NCBI RefSeq assembly: GCF_042477335.2
Contig: NC_091263.1
Span: 66,644,501-66,708,500 of the forward strand
From: Ovis canadensis
Taxonomy: Eukaryota; Chordata; Mammalia; Artiodactyla; Bovidae
Direction: 5' to 3'
DNA length: 64,000 bases
Made by a program: the position numbers and the translations under genes
The notes under the pieces: generated by a model
What the model saw: only the letters and a program-made list of their open reading frames with translations
The model's database searches: none
Told to the model about the DNA's origin: nothing
Shown here: positions 23,501 through 34,880 of the stretch, one piece after another
Numbering within the stretch: the stretch's first letter is position 1
How the letters are laid out: the number at the start of each line of letters is the position of its first letter

Positions 23501-24887
23501 TCCCTAAGTTCCTGTATTACTCTCAAAAAAGTAGAACATTTTCTGCCAAAGCCAGCAGAGTTCTAGGGTTCCCATTCTCATTTCAAAAAGCAAAACAAAA
23601 CTAGAAACCGGTAACAGTAAGCTCTTGAGAAGGGAGAGACACAAATGAGAAAGAAAGCCACTTCTTTTACACCTCCTTGCACAGTGAATTTTTTATCAGA
23701 AGTACAGAGTTACAGCACTGTTGATGATAGCAGACTTAGAATCGTGTAATCTTCATTTTAACTTTTGGTATTGTTGATGCAGCTTAATATAGTTTAAGGA
23801 GGGAAACATGACCATTAATAGCTACAGATTCTTTCATAAAATCTTTCACCTACACTTCTGAATCTTCTTGCAGGTAAGTCTCCAAAAGTATAAAACTGTT
23901 TTTCTTTATCAACTATAAAAGAATGAAATACAAGGCTCTTATTTAATCAGTGTTCTCTTTAGGTCCCCAAAACTATATTCAACTCCTTGTGCATGTTCAC
24001 TCCTTCTAGATTTTATAAGAAATACAGATCAGTAAGACAGCCACCCTGTGTTAATTCTCAAAACCTTGTGTAGAAGCAAGATAAGCACACAAATTCAGCT
24101 GATAAAATAGTGGAAAATAGTGTTGGGGGTGTGTTGCTGTAACCTCTTGGATGGTATCTGGAGAAGGTGGGACTGATCCTTTGCACATAGTCGGGACATT
24201 GGCCAGGTATGGGATCCTCGTCCTCTCTGGGGGATCCTCATCTTCTCTGACTGATGTGGCATTTTCCTCTGGGTGCTGCTGAGTTAACAGAAAATGAGAA
24301 TAGGACCCATTAGTCCTGTTGCAGGGAGTGAGTGATACATTCTTCCAGAATGTCTTCCTGTTTATCTTCAAACTAGGGGTGAAGTATTGTTCACCTCCTT
24401 TCCTCCCTGTTCCCAGTAGACCCTCACTAGGGGCTGTGCATCTGCGTGTTGGGCGCTGAGGGAGACCACTGCTTGCCTGCCCCCTGGACAGTTCCTGGGA
24501 AGGGAAGGGCAGAGTTACAGAGTGAGGGTTGGAGGCAGGCTCGGTGGCAGATGGGGAAGTGCCCTGCGGGCCATTGTGTCCTTCTCTTTGCCCATCAAGG
24601 CCCTGATTCATTCTCCCTTTCCTGGTGGGCTCTTTGAAGAGAGTAGATTTTCATGGTAGAAGTTGCCTTTTAATCCTTAAAAAGGGTTGATTTATATCTG
24701 TTAAGTACTAGAAATTGAGGCATGGATAGTTGTTAAATTGAAATAAATGCTAGAAACTTACAAAGAGGGCATCTAGGGCACCATTCTCAATTATATAATT
24801 CCTACTTTCAGTAGCAATTTCAGCATTGTCTTACTGTTTTCTAAGCAAATGTTTACCGGAATACTTCAAATGATTTCTTGCCCTTAG

Positions 24888-25052
<165 letters not shown>

Positions 25053-25692
25053 TGACAGTTAACTTGGATCACTTTTCATAAAACACAAACAAAAGAAAAT
25101 ATGGTAACCTAATTTGTTGGTCTCCATCGCTATCATTTAACTTTTTCTGTATTTGCTTTGCTCTTTCAAAAGGATTATCAGTCAGTGATGGTAAATTAAA
25201 GGAAGTCTGAAAATAATTATCTAAACCTCAGCTTCTTAAACTTCTTGGCTTTGCAGATACTTGACAGTATCAGATTCTCCCTTCTTCAGTAGTCGGATCT
25301 TATACTTACTGTATTACCTATGTGTTATGTTCCCTCTCTTCTATGGAGAGCCAGGTCTAGAGGAGTAGTTAGAAGCAGCATTTTGTGGGGGTGTACATTT
25401 CTGATATGCCCCAAACGGGACCAAGAGAATTAAGCAAAGTCCAAGAATAAGAAGAGAAGCCACAAGAAATAAGAAGCATAGAAGCAAGGGAACATTTGAT
25501 TATCTGAAGGAACTTTTTTTTTTTTTTTTTTTGAGAAACAGAGATCAAGTTCTCTGGAGAAGTTTTTTTCGATGAGTTGATTAGGAAAGGAATTGATGTC
25601 TTTTCTAAATAATGGCTAAGTTTGAGGATTTAGTAGTTAGGAATTTTTTGGGATGTTTTGACTTCTTTGTGACCATGCCATATGCTGATTCT

Positions 25693-25730
25693 GTAAATGA
25701 GACAACCTTAAACCATTCCAGAATAGTTTT
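25693..25730 (+). repeat. Target-site duplication, left copy (38 bp)
   Basis: This 38-bp sequence (starting gtaaatgagacaacc, ending gaatagtttt) recurs exactly at 26121-26158. The copies sit at the two ends of a retroposed sequence. The bases outside the pair differ, so the identity ends cleanly. Confidence 0.9.
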
Positions 25731-26120
25731 GTTTAGTTTTTTTTTTGGATATTGTGTTGTTGTTGTTTTTATTTAGACATGGAATTTTCCTTTCTTTTCA
25801 TATAACTTATCTAATTAAAATATTCATCTTGGTAGTTACCACAAAAAAGTAACATAGAAAATTGTATTTACATTTTGGGACCAAAATACAAATGAAGAGC
25901 AAGATAATACCTTGCTCCTTTCCCTCCCACTTCCCAGAAAGAAAAAGCCCCAAATAAACTGTTCATTACACCAAGGATCACAATGGGATAATTTGCAATT
26001 TGGTGATTTGTGTGTAGTGTAGCACAGAAAAAAGGAACTGCACAAGTTTTCACAAATGAGACCAAAGGTTCAATGTCAACCTGTGTCTGCTCTGCAGCCA
26101 TTTCAACAACCCAGGAGAGA
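25731..26120 (-). pseudogene. Processed retrocopy of an unidentified transcript
   Basis: Read on the minus strand, the segment starts 'tctctcctgggttgttgaa', runs ~370 bases without splice-like interruptions, carries an AATAAA signal about 25 bases before its end (near 25770), and finishes in an A-rich tail of about ten A followed by a few bases. The exact 38-bp repeats on both sides are target duplications, so this is an L1-mediated cDNA insertion. An open stretch begins with ATG near 26102 (MAAEQTQVDIEPLVSF) and stops after ~77 codons (LYFGPKM). I do not recognise the parent gene, and the body could equally be 3' UTR. Confidence 0.8.
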
Positions 26121-26158
26121 GTAAATGAGACAACCTTAAACCATTCCAGAATAGTTTT
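26121..26158 (+). repeat. Target-site duplication, right copy (38 bp)
   Basis: An exact copy of 25693-25730, marking the 5' side of the minus-strand retrocopy. Confidence 0.9.
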
Positions 26159-26239
26159 AATCTTAAGGATCCATTTGCCTCTGTTTAACTCTTTCTTTTT
26201 GGTCAGTGCAGGCAAGTACTCTGGCAGATTCATGTTGAC

Positions 26240-26408
26240 TAGGCTCAGACATGACTGAGCGACTTCACTTTCACGCATTGGAGAAGGAAATGGCAACCCA
26301 CTCCAGCGTTCTTGCCTGGAGAATCCCAGGGACAGGGGAGCCTGGTGGGCTGCCGTCTATGGGGTCGCACAGAGTCGGACACGACTGAGGCGACTTAGCA
26401 GCAGCAGC
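26240..26408 (+). mobile_element. Bov-A SINE
   Basis: A headless Bov-A type unit carries a partial first tail ('gacatgactgagcgacttcactttcac'), then 'ggagaaggaaatggcaaccc' and the ending 'gaggcgacttagcagcagcagc'. It lies ~80 bp downstream of the retrocopy. Confidence 0.88.
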
Positions 26409-27639
26409 TCAGTAACTATCATAGTAGCCCATTTTCATTTTGTCCTAAGACTTGTTCTGCCTCTTACATTCTGGCCCCATGAGGAATAAGCTGCTTTGGT
26501 AACTACCCTGCCCACACCCTGTGCTCTCTTATCCCCAGTCCCGTAGCCCTGTTGGTATCTCTCACATCCCCTGCCCTCTCCTGTCCTAGGAGCTGCTGGC
26601 CACCCTGTCCCCTCTGCGTCTCTGAGCACCAGCCATGCCGCCGCATGCCAGATGCAGGCTTCCTTCATGGCTGTGTTCTCTTCCACCTGTGTGCACCTGC
26701 TTTTCCACCAGCAAGGTGTTTTTCCTGCTCCTTGGCAACCTCCTGCACCTGTGGGTGACATGTCCTCCGTCTCTGCTGCTGTGGCAGCCTAACAGAGCAC
26801 TAGCTGTATTGTAAATGCTAGTTCATGCATGCGACTCCCTTACCAGAGTGTATACTCTTCCTTGAGTGTCTCCGTTCACATACCACTGGCACATCAAGGG
26901 TGCTTGTGTAAGTGTCTGTCGAATGAACGCATCAGTGTCAGAAGCTGGGAAAGTGGAAAAGAAAGTTTTAACTTTGGGGACTTGACTTTAGTTTAACAGG
27001 GAAGACAGAGACCAGGTGACAGTACTGTGGGTTCAGTTCCTGTGGGAACATACCTGGAAGATGCGGAGAGGATGCTCGAGAAAACCTCCAAGAGGGGAGC
27101 TGGAACTTTGAAGAATGAGTGGTTGTGTTTATCTTACCCTAAGAAGCTGTCATGGGGCTCTTTTCTCAGCTTTAAAAATAAAAACACTATCTTCAGAGGG
27201 TGAGCCTGTGGATGCATCACTCTTAAACACCCTAGTGGAAGACTGTGTCCCCTGGAATGGCAGAGCCCTCAGTCCCTCCTTGGTTCTCCCCACGGATTCT
27301 CAGACATCTGGGGGTAGTGTGTGATGGTTCTTAGCCCTTCCAAATTTTCCTTGTGCTCTGGAGTTTTAATAGTTATTTATCTCTAATTAACTGCTCTGTT
27401 TTTCTTATTTGAATCTTTTTAAATTCTAATTGAGCTCATAAAACATTTTACAGAATAGTCTGAATAAAAAAGTACAACCAAAAACGTGGGTAAACATTCT
27501 GCTGAATCTTTTTCACCACACAAGGTTGCTCTTCTCAGATCCTTTGGTGATCAGCCTGTCTTTTGTAAATCAACATTTGGGGCAGGAAAGTTTATTGTGT
27601 AAGACAGTCCCTACCCCTAGGCACTGAATGTCAGTAACC

Positions 27640-27990
27640 TATCTGTATTAGTTACTGCTGTGTAAAAAATTACCCCAAAGCAGTGACTGAAAACAGTGCC
27701 TCACACACTTCTTAGGGGTTAGGAATCTGCAAGCAGCTTTTCTGAGTGCATCAGGCTCAGGGTCTCTGATTATGCTGCCCTCTTCGTAAGGCTCAGCTGG
27801 GGCTGGTGGACACACCTCCAAGCTTGTTCACATGGCTGTGGGCAGGAGACTCTGGTCCCTTACTGCATGGGCTTCTCCATAGTGTTCCTCGTGAAGTGGC
27901 TTCCCTTCTTAGAGCCAGTGACTGGAAAGAGCAGCCAAACTGGAAGCCACAGTATCTTTTATAATCTCAATTTGTCAGTCACAGCCCTGT
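27640..27990 (+). repeat. Ancient mammalian interspersed repeat, copy 2
   Basis: The stretch 'tattagttactgctgtgtaaaaaattacccc' with 'ggctcagctggggctgg' is the same old repeat family as at 9280-9650, in the same orientation but better preserved at its 5' end. Confidence 0.5.
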
Positions 27991-28086
27991 GCTTCTGCTG
28001 TATTCTCTCAGCCCCACAGCCCAGCCTTGATTCTGGCCTGGGGGTGCCGTAGGTTGGCAGGGCTCAGTGGGCAAGGCCTCAGTGTT

Positions 28087-28168
28087 AGGAAGCAGGGTCA
28101 TAGGGGCCCGCTTGGAGGCTCACTGTCAGGAAGCAGGGTCATAGGGGCCCGCTTGGAGGCTCGCTGTC
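28087..28168 (+). repeat. 41-bp tandem duplication, two units
   Basis: The unit starting aggaagcagggtcatagggg occurs at 28087-28127 and again at 28128-28168 with a single A-to-G difference. It is intronic, with no coding significance. Near-identity implies a recent duplication, so it may vary in copy number. Confidence 0.95.
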
Positions 28169-28320
28169 ATAACAGCCAGAACGTCCTCCAAACTGCAAAA
28201 TGGCTCCCATTCATTCCATGCACAGTAAGACATGCTCTCTTTTTCTCCTGTTATCCTGTGGGCGAGCAAAGCCTTGGCTATTTCCTGCTGATGATTTCCT
28301 GTCCTCCCAGGCCTGTTGTG

Positions 28321-28385
28321 AAGATTAAATGAGAGAACTATGGCATGTGCTTAGCACACTGCCTAGAACACAGAGTAAGAGTTCA
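28321..28385 (-). repeat. MIR-like fragment
   Basis: The string 'aagattaaatgagagaactatgg' followed by 'gcttagcacactgcctagaacac' and 'agttcaataaa' is a typical MIR end, short and diverged. Confidence 0.5.
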
Positions 28386-29129
28386 ATAAATATTTATATG
28401 CCCCCTTTATGAAAATCAGTTATCAAGAATTATAGATTAAATTGTTAATATTTATAAGCTTTTGCTTACTTTATGAACATTTTAGAATCCAGCAGGGATG
28501 CTAGGTGAGAACGTGAGGCTATTTCTGGTTAACTCTTCTCATAGACAAAGGTTCTAGAATTTGAACAGATCACACAGTTCATAAATGACAGAGCTGGGTC
28601 TCAAACATGTTAGTTCAGCTCTATGTTTTAATCTATTACTTCATAACTTGTAAGGAAATGAGCCATTCTTAACCTCTTTTTCACCCGAAGACTGAGATAT
28701 GCAGGGTTTTAACAAGCCCCTGTTACGACTCTTGAAAGTTGAAATTGAGAAGAGCGGTCAGCTGAGCTGGGAGCAGCATGTTACAACCCACGGCCTAGTG
28801 CTCTGGCCCCGGCTCTCAGTGCGCTGTCAGTCTGATCCTGCTCATCTCTGCCTACAGATCAGTAGCTTCAGGACATACTTTTTTGAATTAAACGTTTGGT
28901 TTTGTTTATGTAGCAATAGGTTTCAAAAATCTTTTTTTAGACTTTCAGAATCAGGTATGAAATTTCTTCTAATAACTTAAAAATCAGATGTTCTTTTGAG
29001 TCTTACTGAGAAATTAAGAGTAAGGCTGTTAACAACTCAGTATCTAGTGTAGATATTATGAATACAGCTATAATTAGAGCTCAGTAGTTTTGTTACAGCC
29101 CATTCATAAAATACTGGTACAGGAGGAAG

Positions 29130-29267
29130 GTAGTTAGGGAATATACAGTTTGTCTGGGAACTGACAAGATGAAAACTACTGACCCCAGTTTAGGTGAGGA
29201 TGCTGAGCTGGCCCTGGGTTAGAAACTCAGAGTCTGCCCAACTCTGCAGCGCTCCATGCCAAACCGA
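29130..29267 (+). repeat. Local inverted repeat, arm 1
   Basis: This ~138-bp segment ('gtagttagggaatatac' to 'tccatgccaaaccga') reappears in reverse complement at 29727-29870 with roughly 90% identity (hand alignment, a few small indels). Similarity stops abruptly at both ends. Confidence 0.85.
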
Positions 29268-29594
29268 TGGCACAGGTCACTCAAGGGGACAGGTGACAGA
29301 CATGGGCTGTGTTGCAGGTTGGAGAGAGCTGGAGGGCCTGGGCCCTACCTACAGCATTCTTACTCGAATTAAAGGGGAGGAAATACGTGGAGGCCCGTGA
29401 GGATCTGTGTCTTGATTTCTTTTATAGCCTCTGCACTTGATGCTCTCATTTGGCTAGGTATAGAAATCGTGTACCTTCTGAAACAGGGACATTGTAAGAA
29501 ACTGTGAGAAACCTTCAGGAAGTGAGAGAGTAGAGAGAGATTGACCCAAAGATACCGCATGAGATAAATGAGGCCAAGGGAATTCAGCGGAGAC

Positions 29595-30230
29595 TATAAA
29601 GTAAAAATTCATGTTGGCAACACAGATTGTCTGATCATAGTTGTTTCAGTCATGGCTTTCTCAGGCAAACATACCTTGTTTATTTCTATGAGATTTAGAA
29701 ATTCTGCCATTTGAGAAAGTCAGGTCATCCGTTTGGCATGGAAGGCTGCACAGTTGGGCAGACTCTCTGAGTTTCTAACCCAGGGCCAGCTCAGCGTCCT
29801 CACCTTAACTGGGGTCAGTAGTTTTCGTCTTGCCAGTTCCCAGACAAACTCTATATATTCCCTAACTACCTATTTTTATTTCACCCGAGCTCTACACGCC
29901 TTGGCCAGAGAGCCTGCATCCCACTCCAGAAAGTACAGACTTTGGCCCTGGAGGTACCTGACACATTCCCATAAAGTACCTAAAAAACCTTACAGGAAGA
30001 CTGTTGCTAGAGCAATATAGTACACCACACAGCCACATATATTACCTTACAGGAAGGGAAGGAATATGGGGAGAGATGCTGCAGTTAAAGGTACATTTTA
30101 AGTTTTAATGATGTCAGTAGTTAAGTTTGAAAGAATTGTGAGCTCAACTTTCAAGGTAGTTAAAATGTGGTTAAATAGTTGCCAACTTGAAAGGTCATCC
30201 ATGAGCTAAAAGATGGGACAGTTTCAGGAT
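29595..30230 (+). repeat. Large inverted repeat, arm X
   Basis: This arm pairs with the reverse complement of 37268-37795. By hand alignment 29595-29726 is about 92% and 29873-30150 about 97% identical to the partner; the end (30150-30230) is less similar. Between the two good blocks, X carries a ~144-bp segment (29727-29870) that the partner lacks, having ~46 unrelated bases there instead. I recognise no repeat family, so it may be an unclassified element or an inverted segmental duplication. Confidence 0.88.
29727..29870 (-). repeat. Local inverted repeat, arm 2 (inserted inside arm X)
   Basis: The reverse complement of 29130-29267, placed inside arm X of the large inverted repeat. Because the partner arm at 37268-37795 lacks it, it is a replacement patch copied in inverted orientation from ~0.5 kb upstream, or less likely the partner lost it. 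Confidence 0.8.
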
Positions 30231-30967
30231 TGCCTCCAATTGTCAAGGAGATCTTTCTGGTAGAGGAAGGACTGATCTGAGCTGGTTATTAAAAAAAAAA
30301 AAAATGGCCCAAATGCAAAACTGTGAAGAGGAAGGTGTGATTGCTAAGGAGACCAAGACTCTCCTTAGACTACTTAGATCTACTGCCTAGATCTGGCAGT
30401 ATTCATGGCATAGACAGTGGATTAAGTTCATTTGTTCATTTAGCAAGTGTTTATTGAACACCTACTTTGTTCTAGGCATGTTATGTACTGTGGATACACT
30501 GGTGAATGAAACTGTTTGCCTTACTTAGACCTGAAGTATTAATGAAGGGTGCTAGATGCCGTGTGCTGTGTATTTGTACGCATGTGTATTACTGTGTGTG
30601 TATACATACCATTATGTTTCAGGATGGGTAGGTGAGACTGGGAGAGGCAAGGGAAGGGTTTGCGTATCAACTGATGTCATCTGAGTAGGCCTTGGCAAAC
30701 TGACAATTGGGTGAATGTCTTTAAGGCCTAGAAACAGCCAGTATCAGAGACTCTTGAGGCTGGAGCGTGACTGACATGTTTGAAACTAAGGAGTAGGCGG
30801 TGGGCGGGAGTTAGGAGGAGGGAACAGCATGAAGTCAGGGACAATGGTGCTCTAATCACAGAAGTCTCTTATGACAAATTAAGGAAAAATTAGCAAAAAT
30901 AGTTAATTTTATACTGCCGCAGAAGAATAGTTTCCTGTGTACTTGTATTGACAGTAGTTCATCTCTG

Positions 30968-31205
30968 TGCGTGTGTGTGCGCTAAGTCACTTCAGTTGTG
31001 TCCGGCTCTGTGACCCTAGAGTTGGACGCGGGACTGCAGTCCACCAGGCTCCTCTGTCCATGGGGTTCTCCAGGCAAGAATACTGGAGTGGGTGGCCATG
31101 CCCTTCTCCAGGGTATCTTCCCAGCCCAGGGATCAAACCCAGATCTCCTGCGGCAACTGCATTGCAGGCGGTTTCTTCATACCTCAGAGCCACTGGGGTA
31201 GCCCC
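30968..31205 (-). mobile_element. Bov-tA SINE
   Basis: A minus-strand copy from 'gctaagtcacttcagttgtgtcc' to the inverted head 'cagagccactggggtagccc'. It carries small insertions near its 5' tail ('agagttggacgcggg') and in the B-box area. Confidence 0.88.
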
Positions 31206-32089
31206 CTTTCATCTTTGTACTGCCTGTCATGTAATTGAATCTAATGGTAGACAGGCACTGTGACATTATGGATAGTTTTATCTGAGATTAAGAAAGCTAT
31301 ACTTAGCGAGTTTACTTGAAAAGACACAGGGCTTCAGGCAGCAGGCACTTTACAAGGACTTTACAGGTGACCGGTCACAAAAATGATGTCAGCTCTGCTT
31401 TGGGATTTCCACCTCCAGAAGCAGGTGTGGAAGCAGAAAGATGCAGTTGAGTTGTCTTGTTTTTCCAGAGGTGTACAAAGGAATGATTATGCCTGCTTAT
31501 TTCTTAAGTGGATTTCTGTTCATTGATATCAAACCTTTCAAAGGAAGGTGTGTTTGTTTACTTCAGTTCTGAGGCCAACTAGTCAGAGTCTTCAAGCCTC
31601 TGCCACTACCCTTGGCAGTGTAGATGGATTTTTGAGGCCGCCACTTTATTTTACTGTTTCCCACCCCTCCTCCCTGTCCTATGCAAATGAAGTTGGGAGA
31701 GAAGCTCTGTGTGAACTTCAGCTGCAGTTGCAGCTGTGTGTGCGTTTGGGGTCTTGTTGTAGAAAAGTGCTCTGTTGTGTTCCGGTTCTGCTTGGATTTG
31801 CTGCTTTATACATACACAGCATCGGAATGAAGAGGGAGAGGAAGGCAGAGTTTGAATGCTGTGGGGGTCGAGGATGTCTTCCGATCAGAGCTACAGGCAG
31901 CTTTGTGTGATATTGGGTTCCCTAGACCCATATTGGAGCCGCAAAAGGAAGTGAACAGATTCATTAGCTCCCTGTTTACAGGAGTAATCTACACTATTTG
32001 GCTTAGTCGTGGGGATTTATCTATAGTCTTTGATCATAGAAAAAGGAGAAAAGAAAGTCAGGTTATCTGAAGCATGTTACTTGGTCAGT

Positions 32090-32440
32090 TTTAGTGTTTT
32101 GTTTTGTGGTTACACAAATAATATGAATAAATTAAAAACTGACTTCAAATTTATTCCCAGGAATAATCACTGTTAATAATTTAGTGTCTTCCAGAACATT
32201 TTCAATGAGTAGATAATGTTTGTATGTGACCACAAAGTGTTTTTATATATATATAATTGATGGAAACATTATTATTGCAACTTGTTTCTCTTCTGGTCAG
32301 TGTATCTCAGACATAAATGTACATCAAAAATAATACATTAATGACTATCCTTACACAAACATACATACAGTTTTCTAGCACAGATGTCCACATATAGAAT
32401 CGCTGGATTATTGGTTTTGTGAATTTCAAGTTTGCTGAGA
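32090..32440 (-). mobile_element. Antisense L1-like 3' fragment
   Basis: The motifs 'cacaaataatatgaataaatt', 'atttattcccaggaataatcactg' and 'ctggattattggttttgtg' resemble the antisense 3' region of old L1 copies. Assignment is tentative. Confidence 0.4.
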
Positions 32441-32514
32441 ACTATTGTACTCTCCTCAAAAATTCACAGTTCACATTCACATTTGATTGCCACAGAAGTG
32501 GCAGTTAGATTGCG

Positions 32515-32732
32515 TAATGGTGGTGCTAGTGGTATAGAACCCACCTGCCAGGGCAGGTTAGATGTAAGAGATGTTCGATCCCTGGGTTGGGAAGATCACC
32601 TGGAGGAGGGCACGGCAACCCACTCCAGTGTTCCTGCCTGGGGAATCCCATGAACAGAGGAGCCTGGCAGGCTACAGTTCATAGAGCCACACAGAGTCGG
32701 ACACAACTGAAGCAACTTTAGCATGCAGGCAG
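32515..32732 (+). mobile_element. Bov-tA SINE, diverged head
   Basis: A sense copy whose first ~60 bases are scrambled ('ctagtggtatagaacccacctg'); the middle and tail ('cacagagtcggacacaactgaagcaac') are typical. Confidence 0.85.
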
Positions 32733-32931
32733 CAATAGTCAGTTACCTGTAACAAGAGAGATTCCTTTTGTATGGTGGGGCCAGTATGTGTCCATAAGCT
32801 CTGCTGCAGGCTCCCCAGAACAGAAGTGGTCCTCCTGGAGCCAGCTGGTAACCTGCCGTGAACATTGCTCTCACTTCACAGGAGCTGTTCGTTGCACATT
32901 TAATCTAAAGCTTAAATTGGGTTCTTTCCAG

Positions 32932-32947
32932 GTGTGTGTGTGTGTGT
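32932..32947 (+). repeat. (GT)n microsatellite, short
   Basis: About eight GT units. Likely too short to be highly polymorphic. Confidence 0.8.
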
Positions 32948-33069
32948 ATTTAATCACATCCTTTTTAATTCTTCTAATTATCACTTAATTACTTTGTATG
33001 TTTTGAAGTGATAATTGAAGCTCATGAGAAAATAGTATAATTGAGGTCAGTTCATTTTAGACAAGGACT

Positions 33070-33275
33070 GGACTTCCCTGGTGGCTCAGATGGTAAAGCA
33101 CCGTCTGCCTACTATGTGGGAGACCTGGGTTCAATCCCTGGGTCGGGAAGATCTCCTGAAGAAGGAAATGGCAACCCACTTCAGTATTCTTACCTGGAAA
33201 ACCCCATGGATGGAGGAACCTGGCAGGCTACAGTCCATGGGGTTGCAAAGAGTCAGATGCCTGAGCAACTTCACT
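33070..33275 (+). mobile_element. Bov-tA SINE
   Basis: A sense copy from 'ggacttccctggtggctcag' to 'agtcagatgcctgagcaac'. Two overlapping 78-80-residue frames here are repeat-derived. Confidence 0.9.
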
Positions 33276-33912
33276 AGACAAAGAAGGTGGGGCAGATTTT
33301 TCTCTTCAAGATTAATACTTTGATACTAAGGTCAGCTCCTGAAGAAAGGCTAGTTTGATTTAAAGACAAACAAACAAACACGGAGATAGGTGAAATTTCC
33401 CTTCAGAGACACAAAATCTCCCTCCAGTAACAGTTCAGCTTTTTATAAAGCAGATCTTGACCTATATTCTAGAGTTCTTACATAACTGCAGGACTTCAGC
33501 CAAGCTGTCCAGAGCAATAGTGGCTCAAGAGGAACGTAGGTTGAGGTCCTTTTCTGGCAACCTCGTAAGTCTAACTTCAGGGTAGTGCTAAATTTCCTGG
33601 AAAGAACTGTTAGAAGAAAGCAAAACCTAGGACTTATGGTCAGAATCTTTAGATTTCTCTCTCTTTTTTTTTTTTTAAATTTATCTTTTACCTCCATTAT
33701 CTCACTGATTAGTCATCTTACAGAGCTGGACTTCCAGAGGATTCTCTGGCTGTTGAGAATTTTGTTCTCTTACAGCTCCCTTCCAATTCTGAAAAGAAGG
33801 GTATGTTACTGAGCCGGCTCCTGCCTCTTCGGTCTCTGTTAGGAAGAGCCCCCACCAGCCTATTAGACTATGGTAGCAGTAGCACCCTGTCTCCTCTCTC
33901 CTGATCACCCTC

Positions 33913-34183
33913 TACTGCTGCTAAGTCACTGCCGTCGTGTCCGACTCTGCGCGACCCCATAGACAGCAGCCCACCAGGCTCCCCCGTCCCTGGGATTCTC
34001 CAGGCAAGAACACTGGAGTGGGTTGCCATGTCCTTCTCCAATGCATGAAAGTGAAAAGTGAAAGTGGAGTCGCTCAGTTGTGTCCGACCCTCAACCACCC
34101 CATGGACTGCAGCCTACTAGGCTCCTCCGTCCATGAGATTTTCCAAGCAAGAGTACTGGTGTGGGGTGCCATCGCCTTCTCCA
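33913..34183 (-). mobile_element. Bov-A2-type SINE (two headless units) with 13-bp target duplication
   Basis: Two minus-strand Bov-A units are joined through 'atgcatgaaagtgaaaagtg'. The 13-bp sequence cctgatcaccctc flanks the pair exactly at 33900-33912 and 34184-34196, so the dimer inserted as one unit. Confidence 0.93.
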
Positions 34184-34604
34184 CCTGATCACCCTCAATC
34201 AGTCACAGAATCCTTTTGTTTCAGATCTCCATCTCCCAAGGGAGACTCTCTGCGAGCCAGCTAAACACACTCATGGTATAAGTGTTGCCATCTGCTCTCT
34301 CCCTTTCTTCTCCTCCTCACCTGGCCATGCTGGTTGGCTTCACGCTGTGTCCACGGCCTGTCTTCTTCCCACACCCAGACCATCTGTGGATGTTCCGTCC
34401 TGGCTAACTCCTGACAGCCAGTGAAGCTTCTCACTAGGCTCCTTAGGGACTTCTCCCCAAGCTGCTCTCTGCTAAGAGCCCAGATTCGCAAGCAAATACT
34501 CATGGATATTCTACCTAGATTTTGCTAATGATAGTATGTAGTATTTATCTATAAAACTGACTGCTCCTGAAAGCCAAAACGTTACATTTCCTTAACTTGG
34601 AGTG

Positions 34605-34880
34605 GTGCTCTCCAGCAGCAATATAGTGAGCCATATATTTAATTTAAAATTTTCTAGTAGCCACATTAAAAAAAAAAAACCAATAAAATCATAAAGATAG
34701 TTTGTTTAATGCAATATATGTATGTTATTCTTAACATGTAATCAGTATGAAAAGTTAATTTTTTTCAGATTTCAGAATTCATTGCAGATGTTACATTGAT
34801 AGTACATCTCCTTTCAGATTAGCCACATTTCAAGTGCCCAAGAGCCATTGTGGCTGCTATAGATAAATGCCTCCCAGTGA
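34605..34880 (+). repeat. Ancient mammalian repeat (unnamed)
   Basis: The phrases 'tttctagtagccacattaaaaa', 'gtaatcagtatgaaaagtta' and 'agccacatttcaagtgccc' recall an old repeat seen across mammals, probably a DNA-transposon remnant; the family is not named. Confidence 0.45.

Larger units (their letters stand above)
19771..24887 (+). other. SMARCC1: SMARCC1 intron
   Basis: A 5.1-kb intron between the exons at 19616 and 24888. It contains a Bov-A fragment (22533-22665) and a Bov-tA copy (23305-23500), each with target duplications. The rest is low-to-moderate AT-rich sequence. A minus-strand 186-codon open frame at 24051-24611 lies in a locally GC-richer part; it resembles no protein I know and no splice context supports it. 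Confidence 0.85.

Noticed and set aside
24051..24611. 186-codon minus-strand open frame in a SMARCC1 intron
   Set aside because: No recognisable domain, no splice or poly(A) context; it lies in a locally GC-richer intronic patch where stops are rarer.
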